From Trifolium pratense (lineage: Eukaryota > Streptophyta > Magnoliopsida > Fabales > Fabaceae), in contig NC_060064.1 in NCBI RefSeq assembly GCF_020283565.1, positions 22,650,337 to 22,714,336 on the forward strand: a stretch of 64,000 nt of DNA, written 5' to 3'. Each line of letters begins with the position of its first letter. Positions within the stretch are counted from its first letter, which is position 1. Below, piece after piece: positions 22,401-31,545 of this stretch. A program made the translations under genes and the position numbers. The notes under the pieces are model-generated. The model was given only the letters and a program-made list of their open reading frames with translations, ran no database searches and was not told where the DNA came from.

Positions 22401-23049
22401 CAACCTTATCGATGGTAAGTTCATTTCATAGTGCTCTCATTATTTTTTAAATCTTTTGACTGAAACAACTAACGGAATCAAGGTTTGCTTTTTGTCTTGG
22501 TTGCAGGACCTGGAAGTTCAAAACTTGGTTTTCGAACAACTGCTGCTATTGTTTTCGCGCGGTTAGTTTTAGTACCTCCTGTTGGACTCGGCATCGTGAC
22601 GTTGGCTGACAAGCTCGGTTTTCTTCCTGCGGATGATAAGATGTTTCGATTTGTCCTACTACTTCAGCATTCAATGCCAACATCTGTCCTTTCAGGTATA
22701 CACACGTGCCCTCGTCCTAGCTCTCACAGTCACCGACTCACCGGTAGTAGCAATGTTACTTGTAGTAGCATCTCAAAAAACATTATTAGCTAGTGAAAAA
22801 AAACTATAATCTAGCAGTTTAGGAAGCCTTGCCGAACAGTGCCTTAATCTCAAGTTACTCTAAGGAAATTCTTTTATTTGTAAACAAGATTGTTATTATT
22901 AACATATAATGTTTTACTTGTTCACAGGTGCTGTTGCTAACTTAAGAGGGTGTGGAAGGGAAGCAGCTGCTGTCTTATTCTGGGTACATATCTTTGCTGT
23001 AATATCAATGGCTGGATGGATTGTTCTATACCTCAGCATACTCTTCTGA
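19457..23049 (+). CDS. PILS6-like: PIN-LIKES auxin carrier, PILS6-like
   Basis: Ten exons: 19457-19645, 19748-19827, 20305-20429, 20638-20759, 21186-21389, 21709-21783, 21943-22043, 22362-22414, 22507-22695, 22928-23049. All have GT/AG borders and phases join cleanly to 419 residues. The product has the AEC transporter-family layout: N-terminal membrane block with VFTMCSLGLLMASKYVNILP, FKFTIIHIGIGNIGNVPL and AYISFGQWVGAIILYTYVF; a short acidic cytosolic loop (about 180-230, REEGEEEDN) as expected for PILS and unlike long-loop PINs; then a C-terminal block with FFFTDSCMILGEAMIPCIL and LRGCGREAAAVLFWVHIF. It closely follows my memory of Arabidopsis PILS6. PILS proteins sit in the ER membrane and hold auxin there, lowering nuclear auxin signalling. 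A second in-frame ATG at 19466 is possible. Confidence 0.93.
19860..20011. mobile_element. MITE in PILS intron 2
   Basis: Ends read acactgtcggtgtaaaa and gacggtgtat in inverted form, matching the TIR of the MITE at 18841-18996. About 150 bp, wholly inside the intron between exons 2 and 3. Confidence 0.65.
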
Positions 23050-23449
23050 GACTGCATATAGATTAATAGATATCATGTTGATGCAATAATGTTGATATGT
23101 ATCATTCATTTTTTCACTTTGAAATTTAGATTAGTGGAGAAACACCAATATCTGATATAGTGTAACTATCTGTTTTTCTTGATTTCTGCTGTCTACTCAT
23201 TAGAGATGATCTACATTGTTTAAACAATTTTTATCTTACAAAGCCAATTTTTTAAGATTCAATTTGATTCAAAAATCTAACGATGTGCGAGAGTCTATCT
23301 TAGATCGGTTAGATCGTTACTAAGCCACACCCTCTACTATGGTTAGAGATATATGATCTAAAAATGTCTTATTGAACCTAGGTAATTATCGCTTTACCAA
23401 ACTATTTTGGAGGACCCATTCTCTAGCATTATATTCCTCAATTCTATTA
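23050..23449. other. PILS 3'UTR and spacer
   Basis: AT-rich DNA with no supported gene. Polyadenylation probably lies within the first 200 bases, where tgcaataatg occurs. Confidence 0.4.
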
Positions 23450-23737
23450 CTCCCTCCGGTCCTTTTTATAAGGAACAATTTGGAAAAAAAATTTGGTCCT
23501 TTTTATAAGAAACAATCATTAAATTTATTCTTACAATTCCATTTTTACCCTTATTAAATTGTATTCATTCCAAAGTTATGCATTAATTAGAGTGATATAT
23601 TCCCTAAGGATAAATTAATACACCAAGGTTAGTTTTGGAATAAATTGTAAAATTTTAGAATTTTTATTAAGAAAGATAAGGTTTCTTGGTATGTGTGTTT
23701 TTTCCAAAGTGTTCCTTATAATAAGGACCGGAGGGAG
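23450..23737. mobile_element. Stowaway-like MITE, TA target
   Basis: Starts ctccctccggtcctttttat and ends aaggaccggagggag, flanked by TA on both sides (23448-23449, 23738-23739). At 288 bp it is longer than the copy at 4288-4424 but has the same termini. Confidence 0.88.
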
Positions 23738-24037
23738 TATTTGCATAGACAAAACGAAACATCAATAAATACCTTCACATGCTAAGCATGAACAAAGTCT
23801 ACATGATTGTCACTAAATGTGATTCCTACTCTTTTGAAAAATAGAAAGACAGGTAGGTGGCTAGAGAAAAACAAAAGTCGTGACAAGTACGGTTGTCCAA
23901 ATAAATATGCTTCTACAGTTTATTTTGCACTAGAAGATACTCAAAATTATTTAATATAATAATGAGTTCATATAAATATATGGAACTTATAAAATAAATA
24001 AATTAAACCATGTTATTGGAGTAAAATGTAAGGTCTA

Positions 24038-24166
24038 TCCCCGTAAGTATAGCTTAATTGGTATGGATATTATTGCATTTTATACGTAGGACGAGATTCG
24101 AATTCATGATCTTTCACTTATTTACCTTAAGAGGTGAATTTTAACCATTAAATTACTTGTAAAAGA
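24038..24166 (+). mobile_element. tRNA-derived SINE, family C (copy 1)
   Basis: It has a tRNA-like start ccccgtaagtatagcttaat with A-box tagcttaattggta and B-box gagattcgaattc, then ttaccttaagaggtgaattt, and ends near taaaagaaaca. Relative at 41250-41389. tRNA function is excluded because the acceptor stem does not close. Confidence 0.65.
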
Positions 24167-24190
24167 AACATCTATTAAGGCCTTAATTCA

Positions 24191-24318
24191 TATACATTGA
24201 CATTGTAAAAAAAAAAATACTAATAATAAAACATTTAGCTTTTATCTTAACCACTTTTAAAGTTATACAGATTGATTGTGATGACCGACACTATAAAACG
24301 GTTTACATTGACATTATA
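24191..24318. mobile_element. Decayed MITE related to 18841-18996
   Basis: Ends tacattgacattgtaaa and tttacattgacattata are inverted and are mutated forms of the ACCGTCGGTGTAAA terminus. An internal ccgacactataaaa also pairs with the ends. Confidence 0.4.
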
Positions 24319-24322
24319 GAAA

Positions 24323-24370
24323 ATTAAAGTCATAGATATTTCTTTTGGATTTTATTAAAGTCATAGATAT
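24323..24370. repeat. 17-bp direct repeat around a T-rich micro-insertion
   Basis: attaaagtcatagatat at 24323-24339 and 24354-24370 brackets 14 bases (ttcttttggatttt). Confidence 0.55.
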
Positions 24371-25189
24371 AATATAACATCTTTGAAAGTTTGGAGGTTA
24401 TTTCTCTTTGAATGAAGCTAGAATATCTCCACTAATGGCAAATTTGCATCTTAAATTTTTAAATCGAAATAGATTAGGATTTACTAAATTTAGATTTAAT
24501 TGATGTTTTTTACGAGAATGGATTCTCTCAATTTTATTTTCCTCAATTTTTTCAATCTCTACCTTTTAATTCACATTTTTCCTCTTTTTTTTTTCTTACT
24601 CCTCGTAAATTAATGGCTAAGATTCAACTATTTCCCTCAAGTAATTGAGAGAATCCATTCTCGTCAAATATCCTCTGTTGCCTGTTGTTATTGTTCATGT
24701 TCGTTGTTCTGTACTCTTTTTCTCTTGTTAAGTTTTATTCTTTTGATTTTTTATTTTTTTGACAAGATTTTTATGAGACAAATGCCGAATTCATTTGGTT
24801 ATGTTGACTTGGACTTTAGCCTACTCCCCCCAAAATGCTTTTATAGCTTTTTTTTTTTACTAATGTTTTTGAAGTGTTGTAAATGATGGTGGCCAATGAT
24901 TGTCAATTTAGTTGGATGTCTTAATTTGTTATATGTTTATTGCACTTTTTTACTAAAAAAAATCTTGACAACCTCAACATCAAGACAATTTCTCTTCTTT
25001 CTTAGATAAAATAGTTATGTGAGTTGGGTCTTGGAACTCATCAAAGTCGGAGAAAACTTCAAAACTCAAATAGTGCTTACATGCTTACGTATTGCCTACT
25101 TACGAGTTAAACCTATACCCTTACTTTTTATCCATAAATTTTAACTCAACCAATAGAAATGTCGAAATTATTAGGTTGGATGTCATACT
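24371..25189. other. AT-rich intergenic DNA
   Basis: An inverted pair, gagaatggattctctcaatt at about 24514-24533 and its near complement at about 24644-24663, suggests a small degraded MITE. No gene is supported. Confidence 0.4.
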
Positions 25190-25244
25190 GGGATCCCTTC
25201 AAAGTGTTTTTTTTTTTTTGAACCAGGGATCCCTTCAAAGTGTT
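25190..25244 (-). repeat. 17-bp poly(T) micro-insertion with 19-bp TSD
   Basis: gggatcccttcaaagtgtt occurs exactly at 25190-25208 and 25226-25244 around tttttttttttgaacca. On the minus strand the insert is tggttc plus A11. This is the cleanest member of the micro-insertion class because the duplicated target is not AT-rich. Confidence 0.8.
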
Positions 25245-25313
25245 AGTTTTTAATGGTTTGTCGTTTTATCTACGTACCAAAAAAAAAGAAAAATTTATAA
25301 ATAAATTTTTGAA

Positions 25314-25397
25314 AAGGAGATTATAGTTTGATTAAAAAAAAAAGCAAAGGAGATTATAGTTTGATTAAAAAAAAAAGCAAAGGAGATTATAGTTTTA
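25314..25397. repeat. Tandem repeat, ~35-bp unit
   Basis: aggagattatagtttgatta followed by A10 and gcaa is repeated twice and followed by a partial third copy. Confidence 0.85.
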
Positions 25398-25834
25398 ATT
25401 AGTTGAAACAATTATAAAAAATTTATTACAGAATGTAATCATTAAAATTTTTAATTGTATATTATAAAAAATTATGAAAATTTTATATTTTGAAAATATG
25501 AGATAAATTGAACAATATCTTATACGCTAACATTTATTTTTATATATCAATAACAAAAATGGTCAAAGTAAGTTATATGAATAGTACGCACGATTCTCAG
25601 ACGACGCTTAAAAATGAATGAGGGGTATTTGATTGTGATTCAAATAAGATTACCTCCGGAGAAAAAAGAAGGGAAAAAATGTCCAAGCTCATCCCTCACA
25701 ATGTTTCAAATACTACACATACCTACCTGTACCATGCATAAGTTATTGAACAGTGTAATGTTAATTTATTTTTTTGTCAAAAAAATATGTTGAGTGTTTA
25801 AATCAATCATAAACTACTACTGACTCTCTTTATT
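25398..25834. other. AT-rich intergenic DNA
   Basis: No gene, RNA or bounded repeat seen. Confidence 0.4.
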
Positions 25835-26018
25835 TTATTTTATTTTTTGGTTTTCAGTATCCGGCTCATTGGATCGCGTAATCTGGTTCGGAGGTCAGTT
25901 CTGACATCAAGTGGTTCCAGCCACCTCTCAAACGTAGTTACGGGGGATCGAACCGTGGTCCTCCTTACCAAGTTCAGCAGCAATCACCAATCCACTGGAC
26001 CAACATGATTGGTTGACT
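25835..26018 (-). mobile_element. tRNA-derived SINE, family B (best-kept copy)
   Basis: On the minus strand: A-box region tggtccagtggattggtgat, B-box cggttcgatcccccg, then a body ending ccggatactgaaaacc. Copies at 15774-15908 (same strand) and 56668-56820 (opposite strand) share the body. Confidence 0.65.
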
Positions 26019-26385
26019 CTCTTTATTTTACAAGAATCAAATTCAAATTCATTAGAATTAATCCACCCCAAGACTGCAACTATGTGGAGTTGTATCCTGA
26101 AAATTTGTAAAATTTATATAACCTGGCTTTTTATATATATATATATATGACCTGGCTGCAAATGTAGAAAATTCACAGTAAAATCATCTTTAATAAATTC
26201 AGTCTAAAACAGAAAAACATCAAAGAATTGATTGTCAAATATTCAGGCATCAGTTCCTTGAAGCACAATCAGGTAGTTTACAAACTTAAATTTACACATT
26301 ATTTTTTAAATTAGTGATCATAAAAGCCACATCAAACATATTGGCTATTACAAAATGCATTATTGATAAAGAATTTGATAAGCAC

Positions 26386-27939
26386 TTAGAATGGACACCA
26401 CCATCTTCTGCTTCTACTCTCCCTTTGGTTTTGAGAACCATAAACACGAACACCGTGCTGATTTTGCGCAGACAAATAGTGAGCACTCGAATGTCTAGTC
26501 CCTTCAATTTGAGAGTTCCTACCTAACCACAGTACAATAACCATTCCTACTAGACTAACAATTGGAGCTGCAGCAAGAAACAACCATCTTCCTCTGCCAC
26601 CTCTTATTGCAGAAGAATCTGCGGTATCATGAGTAGTGATACCATCTTCTTCACCCGCTTCAGCTCCATCAGAAATATCAGAGAAACTATCATCCATAAC
26701 ATTTAGTTGATGTCTCTCATAGATCACATTTCTACCATCAGTGGTCTGTTTTCCCTCTTCGTAATCCTTATCATCGGTTGGAAGCTCAAAACGACAAAGA
26801 GGGCATGAATTACGTGTCTTCAACCACGGCAAAATGCAATGAGAATGGTAAAGGTGAGAACATGGAAGTTGATTTACTTTAGTGCCAAGGGCCAATACAT
26901 CCTTGCAGATGGCACAAACTAGTTCATCGTGCTTCTCGTGTTCCTTGCTAATGACTACACAAGGAAGATTATTCACAAATGACGCAGCAGCAGGAGGTGC
27001 TCCTCGTCTTGAGCTGTCATTTTGAGCAAGATGATCAAGCAGATCATCGAAGCGTCTAGTATCGAGGAAATCTCCAAAATCAGATCCATGAGGTAAATCA
27101 GCATCGTCCAAAGCTAACCAAGTTTCTCTGATTATCTGGCTAAATATTCCCTCAGGTTCAGTAGCAGCTTCTACTTCAGGTAGTTCTCTTTCCCCCTCGT
27201 CTTCATCGTCCTCATCCTCCTCTTCTTCGTCATTATCTTGTGTATCATCCGAATTCCAATGGCCAATGCCAGCATGCATTGGATCTATGTCAGTGTCACT
27301 ATCAAACTCATCTCCCTCATCAGGTAAATTAAAAATTCCAGTGCCTACAAAACTCTGTCTATCCACAGAGATATCTGACTCACCTCCATAAGCACTGAAA
27401 GAAAAAGAATCAGTCTCACTGCGAGGAATCCTATACGGTATAAAACTCGAACTTGATTCATTTTCACCATAAAGAGGAGACCAATTACCAAATTCGTTTT
27501 CACCATGAAGAGAATGCCAATTATCAAAACCATCACTGTCAGTATCTGAGAGAGCATGCCTCCAGCTTCTAGACCCACTAGGAGTCGTATTTGCACTAGC
27601 ATATTGCAATGACCATGCAGGGTTATCACCATCTACAAATTGATCTTCATCTACAGATGTAGGGTTCTCAACTGATTCAGAACTACCATGTCTCAATCTT
27701 CCTCTAAGCCTCCTTCGAGAGCTTTGTGTAAGGGTGTGATTCCCAAAGTCTTCAAGCAATAAAAATTTACAATCACCGCATACACCACCAGTGGAAAGAT
27801 CGCCTGTTATCTCATCATCAGGTGATAAGGCCTTGCGGCAAAGAGAACACACTGCAACTCGGCGAGAATCATTGCCACCATCAACCTCTGAAGTAGGCCG
27901 CAATGACAAGGACAAGATATTATCAGAATTTGCAGCCAT
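26386..27939 (-). CDS. RING-H2 E3 ubiquitin ligase with C-terminal membrane anchor
   Basis: A single uninterrupted coding exon of 517 residues. A zinc-ribbon-like pair lies near the N-terminus (C31-x2-C34 and C54-x2-C57). It is followed by a long acidic Ser-rich region, including a run of Asp/Glu around 240-256, and a RING-H2 finger at 342-382: C342, C345, C360, H362, H365, C368, C379, C382. One transmembrane helix (about 452-473, WLFLAAAPIVSLVGMVIVLW) is near the C-terminus. The RING recruits an E2 and so predicts ubiquitin-ligase activity at a membrane; the substrate is unknown. The RING resembles plant Praja-like/RNF126-like proteins. In the leader, acceptor tttcag/atag just before the ATG and donor ctcag/gtaatt define a 5'UTR intron at 27944-28553. 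A LINE/Helitron nest begins about 55-190 bp upstream of the likely transcript start. Confidence 0.93.
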   Translation of the reverse strand: MAANSDNILSLSLRPTSEVDGGNDSRRVAVCSLCRKALSPDDEITGDLSTGGVCGDCKFLLLEDFGNHTLTQSSRRRLRGRLRHGSSESVENPTSVDEDQFVDGDNPAWSLQYASANTTPSGSRSWRHALSDTDSDGFDNWHSLHGENEFGNWSPLYGENESSSSFIPYRIPRSETDSFSFSAYGGESDISVDRQSFVGTGIFNLPDEGDEFDSDTDIDPMHAGIGHWNSDDTQDNDEEEEDEDDEDEGERELPEVEAATEPEGIFSQIIRETWLALDDADLPHGSDFGDFLDTRRFDDLLDHLAQNDSSRRGAPPAAASFVNNLPCVVISKEHEKHDELVCAICKDVLALGTKVNQLPCSHLYHSHCILPWLKTRNSCPLCRFELPTDDKDYEEGKQTTDGRNVIYERHQLNVMDDSFSDISDGAEAGEEDGITTHDTADSSAIRGGRGRWLFLAAAPIVSLVGMVIVLWLGRNSQIEGTRHSSAHYLSAQNQHGVRVYGSQNQRESRSRRWWCPF

Positions 27940-27943
27940 CTAT

Positions 27944-28553
27944 CTGAAACCAAACAAATCCCAAATTACCACAAAACAGCAATATAATGTACTAAAATAA
28001 AGACAATTCCCCAAGTCAGAAAAATAGTTAATAACAAAACACTCAAATCAAGCAGGAAAAGGTATAACAGTAACACCTACGTAGTAGCACCGACACTTTA
28101 GATTGAAAGTGTGTCTAGTATTAGTGTTTCAATAACAGACACCAGACACCAGATACGACCCTGACACAAGTAGTTACATTCAATCACTTTCATTTTCTTA
28201 AATTATAATCAGTGTCAGTGTTTTGTCTGGTGTATGCGTATGTGCTCCATAACACTTACCACCAGAAACAATCTATTCTTAAAATCAGACAAAACAAAAG
28301 CACAACAAAATGTGTCAGTGAAAAGTATATAACTTCTCAGCAAAAAATGTGATTAATCAAAGTAACAAATGTGATAGCAAGCACAACAAAATAAGTACAA
28401 CTAAGAGATACCCAGATGATGAAAAGCATGAATGAGAATGTGGGCATGAGGAAATGGAGTAAAGTATGAATTTTTAACAGTAAAATGAAAATTGAGTATT
28501 GAAGTGAAAAGTATAAAAAAATAAAAAAATAAAAATTGAAGAGAGAAAATTAC
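27944..28553 (-). other. 5'UTR intron of the RING-H2 gene
   Basis: On the minus strand, donor ctctcag/gtaattttc at 28553 and acceptor ggtttcag at 27944 give a 610-bp leader intron ending four bases before the start codon. It contains the accgacac/gtgtcagtg repeat copy (about 28079-28255) related to 4727-4877. Leader introns often raise expression in plants. Confidence 0.65.
28079..28255. repeat. Dispersed CACCGACAC-type repeat, copy 2
   Basis: Begins gcaccgacactttagattga and continues with cagacaccagacaccagata and gtcagtgttttgtctggtgt, words that pair as inverted repeats. Diverged from 4727-4877. Confidence 0.45.
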
Positions 28554-30141
28554 CTGAGAGAGGGTTAGATCAGATTTGAAGGATCCAGAAAAATATGAAA
28601 TTAAGAAATCGAAAAATTGAATGAGTCGAAGGAAGAAGCTTTTTGTATCAAAACATCCTTAGCCGGCGACTCTGTCTCGTCAACAGACCACACTGCACGA
28701 CGACGTTTCCGGATTTGTGTAACTTATGTTTTTTTTTTTGTCTTTTTTTTTTTTTTTACAAACAAAAACTTATATTATTTCATTATTCAATAAAGGACTA
28801 ATACAAAGTGATAATGTCTCAATGATACAGCGGTTAGGCCAGGAAATGACCGCCCTAGCAAGAGTATAAGCTATCATGTTTGTTTGTCGCTTAATAAACA
28901 TAACCAAGTTTGGGTTACAAGATAACATATTAATCTATAATATGTAAAAAGCCAGACTTATTTCCCTTTCTCTCTCCTCTCCTCATTCAACCTCATTCCC
29001 CACATTTAATGTTGAAATATCACAATGATACTTTTGGATAAAAAAAGAAATATCAAAAGTTTCTGTTTTTGTTTTCAAGGTAGGAAATCATGTACAATTA
29101 TTTAAAATCAAGACAAACAAGGTTACTAATTAAGGTAGTATCATTCTTATCAAAAAAAAAATTAAGGATAAGCATCAATTAGTTACTGCTATTAAGGTAG
29201 TATCATCAAAATAAATATTTAATGTGATATTAATTTTTTGTCACGAATTATTTTTGTCAAATGTGATATACATATTAAGTCAACAATTATTTTTAATTTT
29301 TTTTTAATGTGATATACATTTTTTGTCACAAAAATAAATATATATACTCATATTTTAAATATAATATATTAAAATGATTTTTAACATAGAAAGTTAAAAA
29401 AATTTACGTACAGATTTTTTTTTTTTTACAATATTCAATCATTTTCTTCCTAAGGTAGTCACAAATTATTTTTGTCAAATGCCATCAACTCACTATAACA
29501 AAAGAAACAAATAAATTAAGGCATCTAAATTATCATAAGATCATTATTATAAAACGGGGATGATTTATAAACTCATAAAGTAATGCCTTATATGATAGTT
29601 TTCTATAATCAATCCGGCTGTTTTGTTTATTTTATTTTTTTAATTTTATTATTATAAAACGAATTTTACTAATTATTTAATTTATTTTTTTAAAACCAAA
29701 ATTCAGAATTTTTTGTAAACACGTAATTTACTAATTTTAATTTATATTTTTTATATAATACACATCAAAAACAAAATAAACAAAACAATCATTGTGCTAT
29801 TAATAAATATGGAATTAATTTATTACACAATCATATTTTTATATTTATGTAGTTATGTAGTGTATATGAGTGTATATGATATCACAATATTCATTCTCAT
29901 AATAATGCCACCTAATTTATACGATTTTCATAATTACACTATAATGTCGGTTTCATGTATTTTTGGTTGAAATTAAATTTTGAAGATTACGACTTAAAAA
30001 TATAAAACACGCATAAACCATTAAACATATTATTTGAGAGCTTTACACCTATAAATAGACTGTCTATAACAAGTTTATATTCATCAAGATCAAAACAAGC
30101 ATATAATATTTTTGCATCATCAACCTTATTTACAATATATC

Positions 30142-30249
30142 ATGGCTTCATCATATGATTCTATTGCTTCGATCAATGCTTTGAAAGAGAGCTGGAACCT
30201 GATGGTTCGTGTCGTGCATTTGTGGTACGTCAAAGATCTTGATTCTTGA
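30142..30249 (+). pseudogene. RPA1-like N-terminal fragment in the Helitron
   Basis: ATG opens 35 residues, MASSYDSIASINALKESWNL then MVRVVHLWYVKDLDS, and a stop. The pattern (M-A-x-x-Y-D-x-I-x-x-L-x-x-x-K-E-x-W-x-x-x-V-R-V-x-x-L-W) matches the start of plant replication protein A 70-kDa-like proteins, which plant Helitrons often carry. Only the first part of the OB-fold remains. The call rests on memory of the pattern. Confidence 0.6.
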
Positions 30250-31490
30250 AAATTATCATTTTCCATTGAAATGGAAATGATGTACAAGAATGTAAGTTTT
30301 TTTCAACCAAACTCCCTTTTTTTTTTTTATGTATTTGATATTTTTGCGTTTTTTTAAATCAAGTGTACAAGTCCTGTTCAATAATCTATTTTAATTTTAT
30401 ATTTGATATTTGATTTTTAAGTGTAGTATGGGTGAAAGGAAGCTAGCATTTTATTATGGGAGAAACATGTAAAATATCAGGTTAGCTTTGTAATCAATAA
30501 ATTATAATTCTTAAACGCAACAATTATTCGTCAGTTTTTCCTCTATTTTGTTTTTAATCTATTTACCTTTTGATGTGTGAACATTTGAGTCAAAGGGTTC
30601 AACTGATTTTGTTTTGCTCTTTTTTTTTTTTGAAATTTAAAAGGGCCAAAAGATCCAAAAGAAGATGATACGGAGATCAAACAGTAAAGAGAAACTCTCA
30701 TAACATTGGCAACAACTAAAGACTTAACCTCAGTTATTGTTAGAAGAATTGTGGTGGAAGGATTGTGTTCGTGATAGAATTTAAACTATATGTGTTATTA
30801 TTTATATGTAAAATAACTGTAAAAAAAATTGATATGTAAAATTGATATTTGATAAAAGTAATCAAAATAATATTATCACGTGGGCCACAATTTTGTTGTT
30901 TCTTTCTTATTTTATTTTTTTGGTAGAAATTTCTTCCTTATTTAGTTATTCTTTTTTACATGAATAGTTTTTTTTTTTTTTTTTCTGGTACAAGTAATTT
31001 ATTCCTTTATTTAGTCAGATTCTTTTTTCGTGTCCCATTTATATATCTTAATAGTTTTTTTTTGACATGGTTCTTAATAGTTACATATATATAAAAAAAT
31101 TACATATTTAAATTATATTTAGATATTTGTCAACAATCAAATATAAAATAATGTCGAGAGAGGTCGATCTCTTAAATGGATCTCAGTTATCTCGAGAGAA
31201 TTAGTCTCCACAGTTGGGCATGGAGGATACCTTTGGTTTACCAAAAAGATATAAAACAATGTACAGTAAAAATATACAAACAATGAAAACAAAAATTAGG
31301 AAATAAAAGATAATCTTTGTTGTAGCATACTAATAAATGCTATTTCAAAGTTCTTTAAATTTTATTCGATAATTTATCAAAAAATTTCAAAATATAGAAT
31401 ATGGTTTTATTTTAATACTTAGATGGGTCTTACTTAAGAATTTCTTTATATGGTTTAATTTTAAAAATGCATATGATAATTCATCTATAA

Positions 31491-31545
31491 TCTATAATAT
31501 GAATAAAGTCAGACCTATTCATCTTTCTCTCTCCTATAAAATATT
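31491..31545 (+). repeat. Second Helitron-type 5' terminus
   Basis: tctataatatgaataaagtc followed by agacctattc and tctttctctctcct repeats the first ~45 bases of the Helitron (28934 onward) with a few changes. It is also preceded by A. No separate 3' hairpin end is visible, so either a nested Helitron shares the 3' end or this is an internal duplicate terminus. Confidence 0.6.

Noticed and set aside
26314..26526. Plus-strand frame at the end of the RING-H2 gene
   Set aside because: Antisense shadow of the RING-H2 C-terminus.
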